A stretch of DNA of 64,000 bases from Flavobacteriales bacterium (lineage in GTDB: Bacteria; Bacteroidota; Bacteroidia; Flavobacteriales_D; Sanyastnellaceae). The notes below the pieces were generated by a model, which saw nothing but the letters and a program-made list of their open reading frames with translations, was not told where the DNA came from and made no database searches. Made by a program: the position numbers and the translations under genes. The DNA lies in the NCBI GenBank assembly GCA_027491075.1, contig JAIXWX010000010.1, positions 91,324 through 155,323 on the forward strand, in the 5' to 3' direction. Numbering within the stretch: the first letter of the stretch is position 1; the number at the start of each line of letters is the position of its first letter. Shown piece after piece: positions 8,343 to 18,114 of this stretch.

Positions 8343-9125
8343 TTAATTCAAGCCTAATGCTTGTTCTACCCATTTAAAGCTCGACAAAATCTCAGCCTTG
8401 TCTTTTCTCACTACGATGGTATGTTCGAAGTGAGCGCTTGGTTTTCCATCTGCGGTTTGAATCGTCCATCCATCTTTCAATTGACGAACATTTCGAGTTC
8501 CTAGGTTAATCATCGGCTCAATGGCAATTACAAGATTTTCTTGCAAAAGCATTCCCGAACCTCTTTTTCCGAAGTTGGGTACTTCAGGTGCTTCGTGCAA
8601 ATCTCTGCCGAGGCCGTGTCCTACGAGTTCTCTCACCACTCCAAATCCATTGGATTCAGCGTGAGATTGAACTGCGTGTCCGATATCCCCTATTCGCTTT
8701 CCAGCTACTGCGTTTTCGATTGCGAGTGCGAGCGTTTCCTTTGTTACTTTCAGAAGTTTCAAAACTTCTTCAGCCACCTCGCCTACTGCAAACGTGTATG
8801 CTGAATCTCCCCAATATCCATCCTTAATTACACCGATGTCTACTGATATGATATCACCAGAATCGAGTGGTTTGGAGGTAGGAATTCCATGCACCACAGC
8901 ACTGTTGACGCTGGCGCAGATGGAGTTTGGAAAACCACCGTGCCCAAGAAATCCTGGATAGGCTTTGTGGTCTTTGATAAACTCTTCCGCTCTTTTATCC
9001 AATTCCAGAGGGGTGATACCCGGCCTGATCATGGATGCCAGCTCCGCTAATGTTTTTCCAACAAGTAAAGAACTTTGTCTGATGAGCTCAATCTCATCTT
9101 CGGTTTTTAAAACCGGTTTTTTCAC
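8343..9125 (-). CDS. map: Type I methionine aminopeptidase
   Basis: MetAP (260 residues) removes the initiator methionine from nascent proteins. The five metal ligands can be placed: two Asp in SVDIGVIKDGYWGDSAYTF, His in VGHGLGRDLHEAP, and Glu in IEPMI and FEHTIVV. The substrate-binding His is in CASVNSAVVHGIP. It lacks the N-terminal zinc or SH3 extensions of larger forms. Position between secY (10 nt upstream) and infA (3 nt downstream) is the standard one in Bacteroidota. Confidence 0.98.
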   Translation of the reverse strand: MKKPVLKTEDEIELIRQSSLLVGKTLAELASMIRPGITPLELDKRAEEFIKDHKAYPGFLGHGGFPNSICASVNSAVVHGIPTSKPLDSGDIISVDIGVIKDGYWGDSAYTFAVGEVAEEVLKLLKVTKETLALAIENAVAGKRIGDIGHAVQSHAESNGFGVVRELVGHGLGRDLHEAPEVPNFGKRGSGMLLQENLVIAIEPMINLGTRNVRQLKDGWTIQTADGKPSAHFEHTIVVRKDKAEILSSFKWVEQALGLN

Positions 9126-9135
9126 CTTTTAAATA

Positions 9136-10461
9136 TTAACTCGTATAACCGGAACTAATCGCTGTCTGATTGCGTCCTCTTACACGGCCTGATTTCATCA
9201 GACCATCATAGTGACGCGAAAGGAGATGGCTTTCAATTTGTTGTAACAAATCGAGAATCACCCCAACTGTAATCAGCAGAGACGTACCGCCAAAAAACTG
9301 CCCAAACATTTGGGTTTTCGTTAACCCAACAATCATTACCACAGCGGGCAAAATTGCAATAAGGGCGACAAATATACCACCAGGAAGCGTTATATTCGAC
9401 AAAACTCTATCAATAAATTCAGCAGTGTCCTTTCCAGGCTTTACTCCCGGCACATAATTTCCGTTCTTCTTTAAGTCGTCAGCGATCTGGTTAGGGTTAG
9501 TAACAATCGCTGTATAGAAGAATGTAAAGAGGATAATCATCACAAACAGAAGGAGGTTGTATCCCAATCCCTGAATGTCCGTTAAGCTCTGTAATATTTT
9601 GCTGTCTTGAAGTCCTTCTGAGTTTTGCAACAAAGCTGGAATGAACATGATTGCTTGAGCAAAAATGATCGGCATTACACCAGCGCTATTAACTCGCAAC
9701 GGAATGTACGATCTTGCTCCCTCCCCTTGCGGAAGCATGCTTCCAGAGTTCGCCTGTCTTGCCATTTGAACCGGTATTCTGCGGATCGCCTGCGTAATTG
9801 CAACCACCGCTCCGATAATCACAATCAAGAAAGCAAGTTCAATCAAGAAGAAGAAGATGGTCTGGCTAGTCGCTTCTGAGTAGATACCTCTAGGGATATC
9901 AGAGATGATACCCGTCATGATAATCAGCGAAGTACCATTTCCAATTCCACGGTCTGTGATTCTCTCACCCAACCACATTACAAAAAGTGTGCTCGCCGTA
10001 AGGATCAATGTTGCAGAGATGTTCCAGAACATGGTGTCAGGTCTAGCGGCATCTGGCACGTATTGAGTGATATAGCTTGGTGCTTGCACAACCGCGATAG
10101 CGATGGTCAGATAGCGCGTCCACTGCGTAATTTTCTTTCTTCCACTCTCCCCTTCTTTTTGTAATTTTTGGATGCTAGGCACAGCAAGTCCGAGCAATTG
10201 GATAACGATAGAAGCCGAGATATACGGCATAACACCCAACGCAAAAATAGAAGCACGGCTGAAGGCACCACCGGTAAATAGACCGAGGAAAGCCAAAAGT
10301 CCTTCTTCTTCCTCTTGCTTGAGGGCTCCAGCGTCGATACCTGGCAGAACAATGAAAGAACCAATTCGATAAACCAGCAACAACAAAAGAGTGTAGCCGA
10401 TTTTATTCCTCAGCTCTTCATGTCTGTAGATATCCTTAAATTTATTGAAAAATTCTTTCAT
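9136..10461 (-). CDS. secY: Protein translocase channel subunit SecY
   Basis: SecY (441 residues) forms the protein-conducting channel of the Sec translocon in the inner membrane. Ten membrane helices are expected and the pattern is visible, from LLLLVYRIGSFIVLPG (TM1) onward. The plug region contains GGAFSRASIFALGVMPYISA, and the cytosolic loops include YIPLRVNSAGVMPIIFAQA and PGGIFVALIAILPA. It lies 6 nt after rplO and 10 nt before map. Confidence 0.98.
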   Translation of the reverse strand: MKEFFNKFKDIYRHEELRNKIGYTLLLLLVYRIGSFIVLPGIDAGALKQEEEEGLLAFLGLFTGGAFSRASIFALGVMPYISASIVIQLLGLAVPSIQKLQKEGESGRKKITQWTRYLTIAIAVVQAPSYITQYVPDAARPDTMFWNISATLILTASTLFVMWLGERITDRGIGNGTSLIIMTGIISDIPRGIYSEATSQTIFFFLIELAFLIVIIGAVVAITQAIRRIPVQMARQANSGSMLPQGEGARSYIPLRVNSAGVMPIIFAQAIMFIPALLQNSEGLQDSKILQSLTDIQGLGYNLLLFVMIILFTFFYTAIVTNPNQIADDLKKNGNYVPGVKPGKDTAEFIDRVLSNITLPGGIFVALIAILPAVVMIVGLTKTQMFGQFFGGTSLLITVGVILDLLQQIESHLLSRHYDGLMKSGRVRGRNQTAISSGYTS

Positions 10462-10467
10462 AAAGTG

Positions 10468-10914
10468 TTAGAGTGTAGTAACAGTACCGCCGAGTTTTTC
10501 GATAGCATCCTTTGCAGTAGCAGAGAATCCGTGAGCAGTCACAGAAAGTTTTCCTTTCAGTTCGCCGCGACCGAGGATCTTCACTAGATCTTTCTTTGCG
10601 CAGATTCCGTATTCTACAAGCGTATCGTGGCTGATTTCAGTAAGGCTATACTTTTCAGCGAGGAATTGAAGCGTATCAAGGTTGATCGCTTTGTATTCTA
10701 CACGATTGATATTTTTAAAGCCGAACTTAGGCAAACGGCGTTGAAGAGGCATTTGACCACCTTCAAATCCGATTTTGCGCTTTGTACCTGAGCGCTGACC
10801 AGCACCTTTGTGACCACGAGTAGAAGTACCACCATGGCCAGAACCTTCACCGCGACCAACGCGCTTGCGGTTTTTAATGGAGCCTTCAGCAGGCTTAAGG
10901 TTATTGAGTTTCAT
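10468..10914 (-). CDS. rplO: Ribosomal protein uL15
   Basis: uL15 (148 residues) is an early 50S assembly protein with a long basic N-terminal extension. Visible signatures are MKLNNLKPAEGSIKNRKRVG, the Gly-rich GRGEGSGHGGTSTRGHKGAG and GFEGGQMPLQRRLPKFGF, with the globular domain after residue 70. rpmD lies 28 nt upstream and secY 6 nt downstream. Confidence 0.98.
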   Translation of the reverse strand: MKLNNLKPAEGSIKNRKRVGRGEGSGHGGTSTRGHKGAGQRSGTKRKIGFEGGQMPLQRRLPKFGFKNINRVEYKAINLDTLQFLAEKYSLTEISHDTLVEYGICAKKDLVKILGRGELKGKLSVTAHGFSATAKDAIEKLGGTVTTL

Positions 10915-10942
10915 ATTTTTTACCTAAAATAAGAGGAGTCAA

Positions 10943-11122
10943 TTATTTGTATTCCACTTTAAGCAGGTGGCGGACTGCACGAATCATTCCTTCGATGTTA
11001 GGAGACAAATCCTTTTCAACTGGAACGTTCAATTTTTTAATCCCGAGGGCTTCGATCGTTAGCTTTTGACGTTTTGGTTGGTCAATCGCGCTACGAACTT
11101 GGGTGATAACAACTTTTGCCAT
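10943..11122 (-). CDS. rpmD: Ribosomal protein uL30
   Basis: The 59-codon gene reads MAKVVITQVRSAIDQPKRQK, then LTIEALGIKKLN, a good match to bacterial uL30 including the RSAI...LGI core that binds 23S rRNA. Its length and position between rpsE (10 nt upstream) and rplO are canonical. Confidence 0.97.
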   Translation of the reverse strand: MAKVVITQVRSAIDQPKRQKLTIEALGIKKLNVPVEKDLSPNIEGMIRAVRHLLKVEYK

Positions 11123-11132
11123 TTTGATTCAA

Positions 11133-11645
11133 TTATCCGTTGTACACTTTTTCGAGGGAGATACCACGCATGCGAGCGATATCATGAGGGTTGCGTAGTT
11201 TGCTAAGCGCATCCAAAGTCGCCTTCACCACGTTGTGTGGGTTAGAAGATCCTTTCGATTTTGCCAATACGTCTGTTACACCAGCTGATTCAAGCACTGC
11301 GCGCATCGCACCACCGGCGATTACTCCAGTTCCGTGAGAAGCAGGCTTGATGAATACGCGAGCACCACCAAACTTACCGTTTTGTTCGTGAGGAATGGTT
11401 CCTTTGAACACGGGTACTTGGATGAGGTTTTTCTTAGCATCTTCAACCGCCTTAGTAACTGCTTCAGATACTTCTTTTGACTTACCAAGTCCGTGACCAA
11501 CCACACCATTTTCATTACCCACTACTACGATAGCGGCGAATCCGAAAGTGCGACCACCTTTAGTTACTTTGGTGACACGGTTGACTGCTACGAGGCGGTC
11601 CTTTAATTCTGTTTCGCTTGAGCGAACTGTTCTAGCTTCTGCCAT
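11133..11645 (-). CDS. rpsE: Ribosomal protein uS5
   Basis: uS5 (170 residues) lies at the mRNA entry side and influences decoding fidelity. The dsRNA-binding-like N-terminal domain carries [20 protein letters not shown] and [14 protein letters not shown]. The C-terminal domain has [19 protein letters not shown]. rplR lies 8 nt upstream. Confidence 0.98.
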   Translation of the reverse strand: MAEARTVRSSETELKDRLVAVNRVTKVTKGGRTFGFAAIVVVGNENGVVGHGLGKSKEVSEAVTKAVEDAKKNLIQVPVFKGTIPHEQNGKFGGARVFIKPASHGTGVIAGGAMRAVLESAGVTDVLAKSKGSSNPHNVVKATLDALSKLRNPHDIARMRGISLEKVYNG

Positions 11646-11653
11646 GACTTCTA

Positions 11654-12007
11654 TTAGAATTTAAGGCCTGCCTCACGAGCTGCTTCGGCCAATGATTTAA
11701 CACGTCCATGATATAAGTAACCACCTCTGTCGAACACTACTTCGTTGATACCGGCAGCCAATGCGCGTTCTGCGATTTGCTGACCAACCAATTTAGCTTG
11801 TTCTACTTTGGCCACCTTCTGCGCATCCTTCATCGTGAGAGAAGATGCTGAAGCGAGGGTTACACCTTTCAGATCGTCAATGATCTGAGCGTAGATTTGG
11901 CTATTGCTGCGGAACACAGACAAACGAGGTCTTGTATTAGTGCCCTTAACACTAGCTCTGATTCTTTTGCGAATTTTAGCTCTGCGAGCTTCTTTGCTGA
12001 ATGCCAT
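11654..12007 (-). CDS. rplR: Ribosomal protein uL18
   Basis: uL18 (117 residues) binds 5S rRNA in the central protuberance. [20 protein letters not shown] and the C-terminal [20 protein letters not shown] are characteristic, and the basic N-terminus ([10 protein letters not shown]) is the 5S-contacting tail. It lies 12 nt after rplF. Confidence 0.98.
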   Translation of the reverse strand: MAFSKEARRAKIRKRIRASVKGTNTRPRLSVFRSNSQIYAQIIDDLKGVTLASASSLTMKDAQKVAKVEQAKLVGQQIAERALAAGINEVVFDRGGYLYHGRVKSLAEAAREAGLKF

Positions 12008-12019
12008 TGCTGATTCTTA

Positions 12020-12571
12020 TTATTTAGCTGCTGACTTACCAGCTTTTTTACGTACATATTCTCCGATATAACGCACACCTTTTCCTTTGTATGGTTCTGG
12101 AGCGCGCAGGCTACGGATTTTCGCCGCTACCTGACCGATCAATTGCTTGTCAAAACTTTCCAAGGTGATCAATGGGTTCTCCCCTTTTTCTGCCTTGGCA
12201 GCTACTTTAATCTCCGTTGGAAGTTCAAACACGATCGGGTGGCTGAATCCGAGTGTCAATTCAAGTTGTTGGCCATTTGCTTTCGCACGATAACCTACAC
12301 CGATCATCTCGAGTTCTTTTTTCCATCCGGTGCTAACACCCACTACCATGTTATTGATGAGTGAGCGGTACAAACCGTGCTTTGATCTTGCATCTTTGTG
12401 ATCACTCGTACGAGACAAAGTAATCTGTCCGTCAGCGATTTCGATGTTTACAACTGGATCGATGTCCTGATGTAATTCTCCTTTGGGACCTTTCACCTTA
12501 ACCACTCCATTGCTGAAGTTTACTTCAACACCTGAGGCGATTTTGATGGGGGCTTTTCCTATCCTTGACAT
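12020..12571 (-). CDS. rplF: Ribosomal protein uL6
   Basis: uL6 (183 residues) has two repeated alpha/beta domains near the sarcin-ricin loop. MSRIGKAPIKIASGVEV starts domain 1. Domain 2 contains LTLGFSHPIVFELP and the signature PEPYKGKGVRYIGEYVRKK near the C-terminus. rpsH lies 23 nt upstream. Confidence 0.98.
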   Translation of the reverse strand: MSRIGKAPIKIASGVEVNFSNGVVKVKGPKGELHQDIDPVVNIEIADGQITLSRTSDHKDARSKHGLYRSLINNMVVGVSTGWKKELEMIGVGYRAKANGQQLELTLGFSHPIVFELPTEIKVAAKAEKGENPLITLESFDKQLIGQVAAKIRSLRAPEPYKGKGVRYIGEYVRKKAGKSAAK

Positions 12572-12594
12572 GGGTCAAAAGTTTTTTCTGATTC

Positions 12595-12990
12595 TTAGTA
12601 AACGTAACACAATACTTCGCCACCAACGTTTTCGTTGCGGGCTTCTTTATCTGTCATTACTCCTTTTGAAGTAGACATTACCGCGATACCCAATCCGTTT
12701 AATACGCGAGGAAGTGCATCAGCTCCTGTGTATTTGCGGTGACCTGGTGAGGAAACGCGCTCGATATTGGTGATTGCTGGGATTCTAGTTTTCGGATTGT
12801 ACTTCAAAGCAATTTTGATAGTACCTGGCTTTCCGTCCTCGAACTTATAGTTGAGGATGTAACCCTTATCGTGAAGGATTTTAGTGATTTCCTTCTTCAA
12901 GTTAGACGCAGGGATTTCAACCACCTTGTGGCGTGCGATCTGCGCATTTCTGATGCGGGTCAAATAATCTGCTATTGGATCAGTAAACAT
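12595..12990 (-). CDS. rpsH: Ribosomal protein uS8
   Basis: uS8 (131 residues) binds the central domain of 16S r[23 protein letters not shown] at the start and the C-terminal loop [20 protein letters not shown] (a form of the TDREAR...GGE signature) are present. rpsN lies 28 nt upstream. Confidence 0.98.
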   Translation of the reverse strand: MFTDPIADYLTRIRNAQIARHKVVEIPASNLKKEITKILHDKGYILNYKFEDGKPGTIKIALKYNPKTRIPAITNIERVSSPGHRKYTGADALPRVLNGLGIAVMSTSKGVMTDKEARNENVGGEVLCYVY

Positions 12991-13018
12991 TGTTACGTCT
13001 TTTTCTTAATTAAATAAA

Positions 13019-13288
13019 TTACCAGCTCGCTTTTTTCACTCCTGGGATTTTTCCATTGAGGGCCAATTCGCGGAATTGGTTACGGCACAGACCAAATTGG
13101 CGCATGTAACCGCGAGGGCGACCCGTTAGTTGACAACGGTTGCGTACTCTCACCTTGCTGCTGTTTTTAGGTAGCTTTTGCAAAGCATCCCAATCTCCTG
13201 CAGCTTTTAATTCTTCGCGCTTTGCAGCGAACTTATCCACCAATGCGATGCGCTTACGCTCGCGGGCTTTCATTGATTCCTTAGCCAT
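13019..13288 (-). CDS. rpsN: Ribosomal protein uS14, zinc-free form
   Basis: uS14 of 89 residues is the longer, Cys-minus form; the CxxC pairs of the short zinc form are missing. The signature [20 protein letters not shown] and the end [15 protein letters not shown] are clear. It helps form the 30S head near A-site tRNA. rplE lies 21 nt upstream. Confidence 0.98.
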   Translation of the reverse strand: MAKESMKARERKRIALVDKFAAKREELKAAGDWDALQKLPKNSSKVRVRNRCQLTGRPRGYMRQFGLCRNQFRELALNGKIPGVKKASW

Positions 13289-13309
13289 GGTATTTTTTCG
13301 TGGTAATTT

Positions 13310-13858
13310 TTATTTTGTAAATGGGAATCCGAATTCTTCCAAAAGTGCTTTTGCTTCTTCGTTGGTTTTCGCGGTAGTCACAAAAGTGATATCCAAACCA
13401 TTGAGTGCTTTCACTTTGTCCAAATCAATTTCAGGGAAAATGATTTGTTCTTTCACACCGAAGGTAAAGTTACCTCTTCCATCAAATCCGCTGGATTTAA
13501 CACCACGGAAGTCACGAGTACGAGGTAGTGCTACAGCGATCAAGCGATCGAGGAATTCAAACATTCTGTCGCCACGGAGAGTTACTTTCGCTCCAATCGC
13601 TACACCTTTACGCAATTTGAAGTTCGAAATATCTTTTGTAGACATGGTAGGCACCGCCTTTTGTCCACTGAATAAAGTCATTTCCTCCACAGCAGCATCG
13701 ATGAGTTTCTTGTCTGCAGTTGCTTTACCAAGACCTTGATTGAGGCAGATTTTGGTAATGCGAGGCACTTGCATCGATGAAGTATATTCAAAACGCTTCA
13801 TCAAACTAGGAGCGATTTCCTCCTGGTATCTTGTTCTTAAACGTGGTACGTAGCTCAT
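13310..13858 (-). CDS. rplE: Ribosomal protein uL5
   Basis: uL5 (182 residues) binds 5S rRNA and contacts P-site tRNA in the central protuberance. [20 protein letters not shown] and [20 protein letters not shown] are characteristic. The ATG overlaps the rplX stop by 4 nt, the only overlapping junction in the ribosomal block, which suggests coupled translation. Confidence 0.98.
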   Translation of the reverse strand: MSYVPRLRTRYQEEIAPSLMKRFEYTSSMQVPRITKICLNQGLGKATADKKLIDAAVEEMTLFSGQKAVPTMSTKDISNFKLRKGVAIGAKVTLRGDRMFEFLDRLIAVALPRTRDFRGVKSSGFDGRGNFTFGVKEQIIFPEIDLDKVKALNGLDITFVTTAKTNEEAKALLEEFGFPFTK

Positions 13859-14175
13859 TTGAGTGTCTCCCCTGATTTTTTAGAATAACGTTCTAGCTTT
13901 CCATCAGCATTTCTTCTACGGCCCACGCGAGTAGCGTTTCCTTTTGCGTCTACAACTTTAACGTTGCTGATGTGAATTCCTGCTTCCATTTTCTCAATTC
14001 CACCTTGTGGATTTTGAGCAGATGGTTTGCGGTGTTTGGTGACCATATTGACACCTTCAACGATGACACGATCGTTGTCGCGGTTTACCGCTGTAACACG
14101 AGCTTGTTTGCCCTTGTTTTCGCCGGCTGTTACCACAACGAGGTCACCTTTTTTTATTTTGAGTCGCTTTTGCAT
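13855..14175 (-). CDS. rplX: Ribosomal protein uL24
   Basis: uL24 (106 residues) starts 50S assembly and lies by the exit tunnel. It has the KOW motif at [20 protein letters not shown] and the conserved [19 protein letters not shown] with a basic C-terminus. rplN lies 20 nt upstream and rplE overlaps its stop. Confidence 0.98.
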   Translation of the reverse strand: MQKRLKIKKGDLVVVTAGENKGKQARVTAVNRDNDRVIVEGVNMVTKHRKPSAQNPQGGIEKMEAGIHISNVKVVDAKGNATRVGRRRNADGKLERYSKKSGETLK

Positions 14176-14195
14176 CGCGCTTAAATTTTGCTTTT

Positions 14196-14564
14196 TTAAA
14201 GTACTTCTGGAGCTAATGATATAATTTTCATGTAGTCTTTTTCACGCAGTTCGCGCGCTACTGGACCGAAGATACGCGTTCCGCGCATTTCCCCTTGGTT
14301 ATTGAGGAGTACAACAGCGTTGTCGTCGAAGCGGATATAGCTTCCGTCGCCGCGGCGTACTTCTTTTTTAGTGCGAACAATTACTGCTTTAGAAACTGCG
14401 CCTTTCTTCACGTTTCCACCCGGTAATGCATCCTTCACGGTTACCACGATCTGGTCACCTAGAGAGGCGTAGCGACGGCGGGTTCCGCCCAATACACGGA
14501 TCACGAGAACTTCGCGCGCTCCGCTGTTATCTGCTACTTTAAGTCGAGACTCATTCTGTATCAT
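14196..14564 (-). CDS. rplN: Ribosomal protein uL14
   Basis: uL14 (122 residues) forms the bridge with 16S helix 14 and is the docking site for Rsf[21 protein letters not shown] and the signature [20 protein letters not shown] are present. It lies 22 nt after rpsQ. Confidence 0.98.
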   Translation of the reverse strand: MIQNESRLKVADNSGAREVLVIRVLGGTRRRYASLGDQIVVTVKDALPGGNVKKGAVSKAVIVRTKKEVRRGDGSYIRFDDNAVVLLNNQGEMRGTRIFGPVARELREKDYMKIISLAPEVL

Positions 14565-14586
14565 AGCTCAAAATCTTTTTTACGGC

Positions 14587-14841
14587 TTATTTCGCCTTTT
14601 CAATAATCTCTACCATTCTCCAGCGTTTGAGTTTGCTGAGTGGACGAGTTTCCATGATTCTAACGGTGTCACCAATTCCACACTCCTCTTTTTCGTCATG
14701 TGCCATGAACTTTTTAGAGTGCTTTACGAACTTACCGTACTTAGGGTGCATCACTTTTGTTTCTACCGTAACAACGATAGACTTGTTCATCTTGTTAGAT
14801 GTGACTACACCGATTCTTTCTTTACGAAGATTCCTTTCCAT
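14587..14841 (-). CDS. rpsQ: Ribosomal protein uS17
   Basis: uS17 (84 residues) is an OB-fold 30S assembly protein. [20 protein letters not shown] and the signature [20 protein letters not shown] are diagnostic. It lies 12 nt after rpmC. Confidence 0.98.
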   Translation of the reverse strand: MERNLRKERIGVVTSNKMNKSIVVTVETKVMHPKYGKFVKHSKKFMAHDEKEECGIGDTVRIMETRPLSKLKRWRMVEIIEKAK

Positions 14842-14853
14842 TACAAGGACCCC

Positions 14854-15048
14854 TTATTTATTATTTTTTCTTTCATTTAAAACAGTCTCCATGCGGGCGA
14901 TCTCACGTCTTTTGTTGCGGATCTGCATTGGATTTTCTGTTCCTGCGATGTGGTGACCAAATTTCATTTTGGCCAAAGCATCTTTTTCTTCCTTGATTTT
15001 AGCAAGGATGTCAGTTTCTGACATATTTCTGATATCTGCAGCTTTCAT
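14854..15048 (-). CDS. rpmC: Ribosomal protein uL29
   Basis: uL29 (64 residues) is a two-helix protein by the tunnel exit and part of the docking site for SRP and trigger factor. Its signature KMKFGHHIAGTENPMQIRNK, RREIARMETVL lies at the expected position. rplP is 11 nt upstream. Confidence 0.97.
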   Translation of the reverse strand: MKAADIRNMSETDILAKIKEEKDALAKMKFGHHIAGTENPMQIRNKRREIARMETVLNERKNNK

Positions 15049-15059
15049 TGCTGTAATTA

Positions 15060-15479
15060 TTATTCTACGTAATCAGGACGAACGATGAACTTGGTGCGGC
15101 AAGGCAATTTTTGCGCTGCCAGGCGAAGGGCTTCTTCAGCCACTGCGAGAGGAACACCTTCTGCTTCGAAGATGATTCTTCCGGGCTTGATCACGGCTAC
15201 CCAGTGATCAGGAGCTCCTTTACCTTTACCCATACGAACCTCAGCGGGTTTTGCCGTGATAGGCTTGTCTGGGAATATTCTGATCCATACCTTACCTTCT
15301 CTCTTCATGAAGCGGGTAAGAGCCACACGGGCAGCTTCCAATTGACGGGAAGTGATGAATCCTTCATCAAGTGTCTTGATGGCAAAGCTTCCGAAGGCGA
15401 GCTGAGAACCGCGATGTGCGATACCTTTGATCTTACCTTTCTGCTGCTTTCTGTATTTCGTCCTTTTTGGCTGTAACAT
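15060..15479 (-). CDS. rplP: Ribosomal protein uL16
   Basis: uL16 (139 residues) positions A- and P-site tRNAs. [20 protein letters not shown] and the loop [20 protein letters not shown] are present. That loop contains the Arg that YcfD-type oxygenases hydroxylate in E. coli (RMGKGKG). It lies 32 nt after rpsC. Confidence 0.98.
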   Translation of the reverse strand: MLQPKRTKYRKQQKGKIKGIAHRGSQLAFGSFAIKTLDEGFITSRQLEAARVALTRFMKREGKVWIRIFPDKPITAKPAEVRMGKGKGAPDHWVAVIKPGRIIFEAEGVPLAVAEEALRLAAQKLPCRTKFIVRPDYVE

Positions 15480-15511
15480 GGTCGTTTATCTTGACGCTGT
15501 TTCTAAATTTA

Positions 15512-16279
15512 TTATCCGCGACGCTCTTTTCTCTCTCCGCGTCCACCTCCGCGACGATTGTCACGGCCTGGTCTTTCGGGGCGTTCTTGTCTTTCGTTGC
15601 CACCTGTTCTCTTCTGAACAGTTGCTTGTCCGAAGTTCGGGCTAAGATCTCTCTTACCGTATACTTCACCTCTGCAGATCCACACTTTCACACCGATTCT
15701 TCCGTATGCAGTGTGTGCTTCTGCGTGATGGTAATCGATATCAGCTCTTAGCGTATGAAGAGGAGTTCTTCCTTCCTTGTAAGTCTCAGAGCGAGCGATT
15801 TCTGCGCCATTCAAACGGCCTGAAATCGTTACTTTGATACCCTCGGCTCCCATTCTCATAGAGGAGCTCAAAGAAAGTTTTGTTGCTCTTCTGTAGCTGA
15901 TGCGGCCTTCAATCTGACGGCAGATACCATCTGCTACCAAGCGTGCATCCAACTCCGGGCGCTTGATTTCAAAGATGTTGATTTGAACATCCTTTCCGGT
16001 GAGTTTCTTCAACTCTTCCTTCAATTTGTCCACCTCAGATCCGGCTTTTCCGATAATCACACCGGGGCGAGCAGTGTTGATGGTTACAGTGACCAACTTC
16101 AGTGTTCTTTCGATCACGATTTTAGACACCGATGCTTTTTTCAAACGAGCCATCAGATACTTACGGATCTTATCGTCTTCAACGATTTTCTCAACGTAGT
16201 TATTACCGCCGTACCAATTGCTGTCCCAGCCCTTGATGAAGCCGAGTCGGTTACCTATCGGGTTACATTTTTGTCCCAT
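15512..16279 (-). CDS. rpsC: Ribosomal protein uS3
   Basis: uS3 (255 residues) lines the mRNA entry channel. The start [20 protein letters not shown], a type II KH domain (about residues 40-110; [20 protein letters not shown]) and the C-terminal domain with [12 protein letters not shown] are normal. A 30-residue tail rich in Arg, Gly and Glu extends the usual 210-230 residues and is probably disordered. rplV lies 12 nt upstream. Confidence 0.98.
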   Translation of the reverse strand: MGQKCNPIGNRLGFIKGWDSNWYGGNNYVEKIVEDDKIRKYLMARLKKASVSKIVIERTLKLVTVTINTARPGVIIGKAGSEVDKLKEELKKLTGKDVQINIFEIKRPELDARLVADGICRQIEGRISYRRATKLSLSSSMRMGAEGIKVTISGRLNGAEIARSETYKEGRTPLHTLRADIDYHHAEAHTAYGRIGVKVWICRGEVYGKRDLSPNFGQATVQKRTGGNERQERPERPGRDNRRGGGRGERKERRG

Positions 16280-16291
16280 TCTAGCTTCCTA

Positions 16292-16684
16292 TTATTTTTT
16301 ATCCAAGATGATTGTGACATGATTACTGCGCTTGCGAATCTTGTGCGCACGACCTTGCGGTGCGGGGCTGATACGCTTTAGCGTTTTTGATACATCTACA
16401 CGTATATCCTTCACGATTACGTTAGAGGTAGCAATATCTTCCCCAGAGTTTTTCGCTTGCCAGTTGCTAATTGCAGAGCGGAGAAGCTTTTCCATTGGCA
16501 CTGCTGCGTGCTTTCTGGTAAACTTGAGGATATTGAGAGCAGCTACTACTTCCTTACCGCGGATGATGTCTGCCACAAGGCGCATCTTACGAGGAGAAGT
16601 CGGTTGAGACTTCAAGCTTGCGATCGAAGTATTCTTGCGCTCTTCTTTCAGCCTTTCGGCCATATTTCTTTTACGAACTCCCAT
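16292..16684 (-). CDS. rplV: Ribosomal protein uL22
   Basis: uL22 (130 residues) reaches into the exit tunnel with a beta-hairpin. The SPRKMRLVADIIRGKEVVAA motif, the hairpin near residues 95-115 and the end GRAHKIRKRSNHVTIILD are visible. It is somewhat longer than the 110-residue average through a basic start (GVRKRNMAERLKEERKN); the Met at codon 8 is a possible alternative start. rpsS lies 22 nt upstream. Confidence 0.97.
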   Translation of the reverse strand: MGVRKRNMAERLKEERKNTSIASLKSQPTSPRKMRLVADIIRGKEVVAALNILKFTRKHAAVPMEKLLRSAISNWQAKNSGEDIATSNVIVKDIRVDVSKTLKRISPAPQGRAHKIRKRSNHVTIILDKK

Positions 16685-16706
16685 TTTCTTGTCTTTTTAG
16701 CCGGGA

Positions 16707-16973
16707 TTATTTTCTGTTACCTGAGTGACCGCGGAAGTTGCGGGTTGGAGAAAATTCTCCAAGTTTATGTCCAACCATGTTCTCGGTTACATACACTGGA
16801 ATGAATTGCTTTCCATTGTGCACTGCGATGGTGAGACCAACGAAGTCTGGAGTAATGGTGCTAGCTCTGCTCCATGTTTTGATGACACTCTTCTTTCCAG
16901 AAGTCTGCGCATCTTCTACTCTCTTCGCCAATTTGTAGTGTACAAAAGGCGGTTTTTTAAGCGACCTTGCCAT
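16707..16973 (-). CDS. rpsS: Ribosomal protein uS19
   Basis: uS19 (88 residues) pairs with uS13 in the 30S head. [40 protein letters not shown] and the end [20 protein letters not shown] match the family throughout. It lies 8 nt after rplB. Confidence 0.98.
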   Translation of the reverse strand: MARSLKKPPFVHYKLAKRVEDAQTSGKKSVIKTWSRASTITPDFVGLTIAVHNGKQFIPVYVTENMVGHKLGEFSPTRNFRGHSGNRK

Positions 16974-16981
16974 GTCTTATC

Positions 16982-17806
16982 TTATTTCTTTCTGCGTTCA
17001 ATGATGAATTTGGATGAAGGCTTCTTGTTCTTACGAGTTTTGAAACCTTTTGCGATCATGCCCTTGCGTGAGCGTGGGTGACCACCTGATTGGCGACCCT
17101 CACCACCACCCATTGGGTGATCGACTGGGTTCATCGCCACACCACGAACACGTGGTCTGCGACCTAGCCAACGGCTGCGTCCTGCTTTACCTGAACGAAC
17201 CAAGTTGTGCTCTGCGTTGGATACTACGCCTATTGTAGCAATACAGTCGGCTAAGATCAAGCGAGTTTCACCAGATGGCATCGAGATTACAGCATACGCT
17301 CCATCACGTGCAGACAACTGAGCATAAGAACCAGCGCTTCTTGCTATCGCTCCACCCTTTCCTGGCTTCATCTCGATGTTGTGGATGGTTGTTCCTAGGG
17401 GAATGCTGCGCAATGGCAAAGCATTTCCAATCTCAGGTGCAGCACTTGCTCCACTCATGATAGTTTGTCCAACTGTCAACCCTTGAGGAGCGAGGATGTA
17501 TCTCTTCTCTCCATCCGCATACTCCACTAGAGCGATGCGAGCAGAACGGTTTGGATCGTATTCGATGGTCAAGACCGTTGCAGCTACTTCGTGCTTGTTA
17601 CGTTTGAAGTCAATCAAACGATACTTGCGCTTGTGTCCGCCACCGATCATACGCATGGTGCGCTTACCTTGGTTGTTACGACCGCCGGTCTTCTTCAAAG
17701 GAACTACAAGTGCCTTGAAGGGTTTGTCGGTTGTCAATTCTTCGAAAGTCTGTGCGACTTTGAAGCGTGTACCCGGAGTTACCGGATTAAGTTTTCTAAT
17801 GCCCAT
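16982..17806 (-). CDS. rplB: Ribosomal protein uL2
   Basis: uL2 (274 residues) is needed for subunit joining and peptidyl transfer. After the OB and SH3-like domains comes the signature [20 protein letters not shown], containing the His important for peptidyl transferase activity. The end is basic ([20 protein letters not shown]). It lies 14 nt after rplW. Confidence 0.98.
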   Translation of the reverse strand: MGIRKLNPVTPGTRFKVAQTFEELTTDKPFKALVVPLKKTGGRNNQGKRTMRMIGGGHKRKYRLIDFKRNKHEVAATVLTIEYDPNRSARIALVEYADGEKRYILAPQGLTVGQTIMSGASAAPEIGNALPLRSIPLGTTIHNIEMKPGKGGAIARSAGSYAQLSARDGAYAVISMPSGETRLILADCIATIGVVSNAEHNLVRSGKAGRSRWLGRRPRVRGVAMNPVDHPMGGGEGRQSGGHPRSRKGMIAKGFKTRKNKKPSSKFIIERRKK

Positions 17807-17820
17807 TTTCCGAGTATATC

Positions 17821-18111
17821 TTAAATGTTGGCGTAAAAGTCAATGGTCTCACCTGCTTTCAAAGACACGATCGCTTTTTTATAGCTCTTCGAACGTCCTT
17901 CGATGATAGCAGTTTTTGTATAGCGCGTTTTGCGCTTTCCGTCATAGCGGAGAGTATTCACTGCGGTTACACTCACCCCGTAAGCTTTTTCTATAGCTTT
18001 TTTGATTTCAATCTTATTCGCATTCACGTCTACGATGAAACCATACTTGCCTTGCTTCTCTTGGAGCGCAGTCATTTTCTCTGTTACGAGTGGTCTGATC
18101 AAGATTCCCAT
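17821..18111 (-). CDS. rplW: Ribosomal protein uL23
   Basis: uL23 (96 residues) is the trigger-factor docking protein at the exit tunnel. [40 protein letters not shown] and [20 protein letters not shown] are family motifs. It follows rplD by 3 nt. Confidence 0.98.
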   Translation of the reverse strand: MGILIRPLVTEKMTALQEKQGKYGFIVDVNANKIEIKKAIEKAYGVSVTAVNTLRYDGKRKTRYTKTAIIEGRSKSYKKAIVSLKAGETIDFYANI

Positions 18112-18114
18112 GGC

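Noticed and set aside
15433..15669. Small ORF at the rpsC-rplP junction
   Set aside because: It lies in another frame across the end of rpsC and the start of rplP and has no family likeness.
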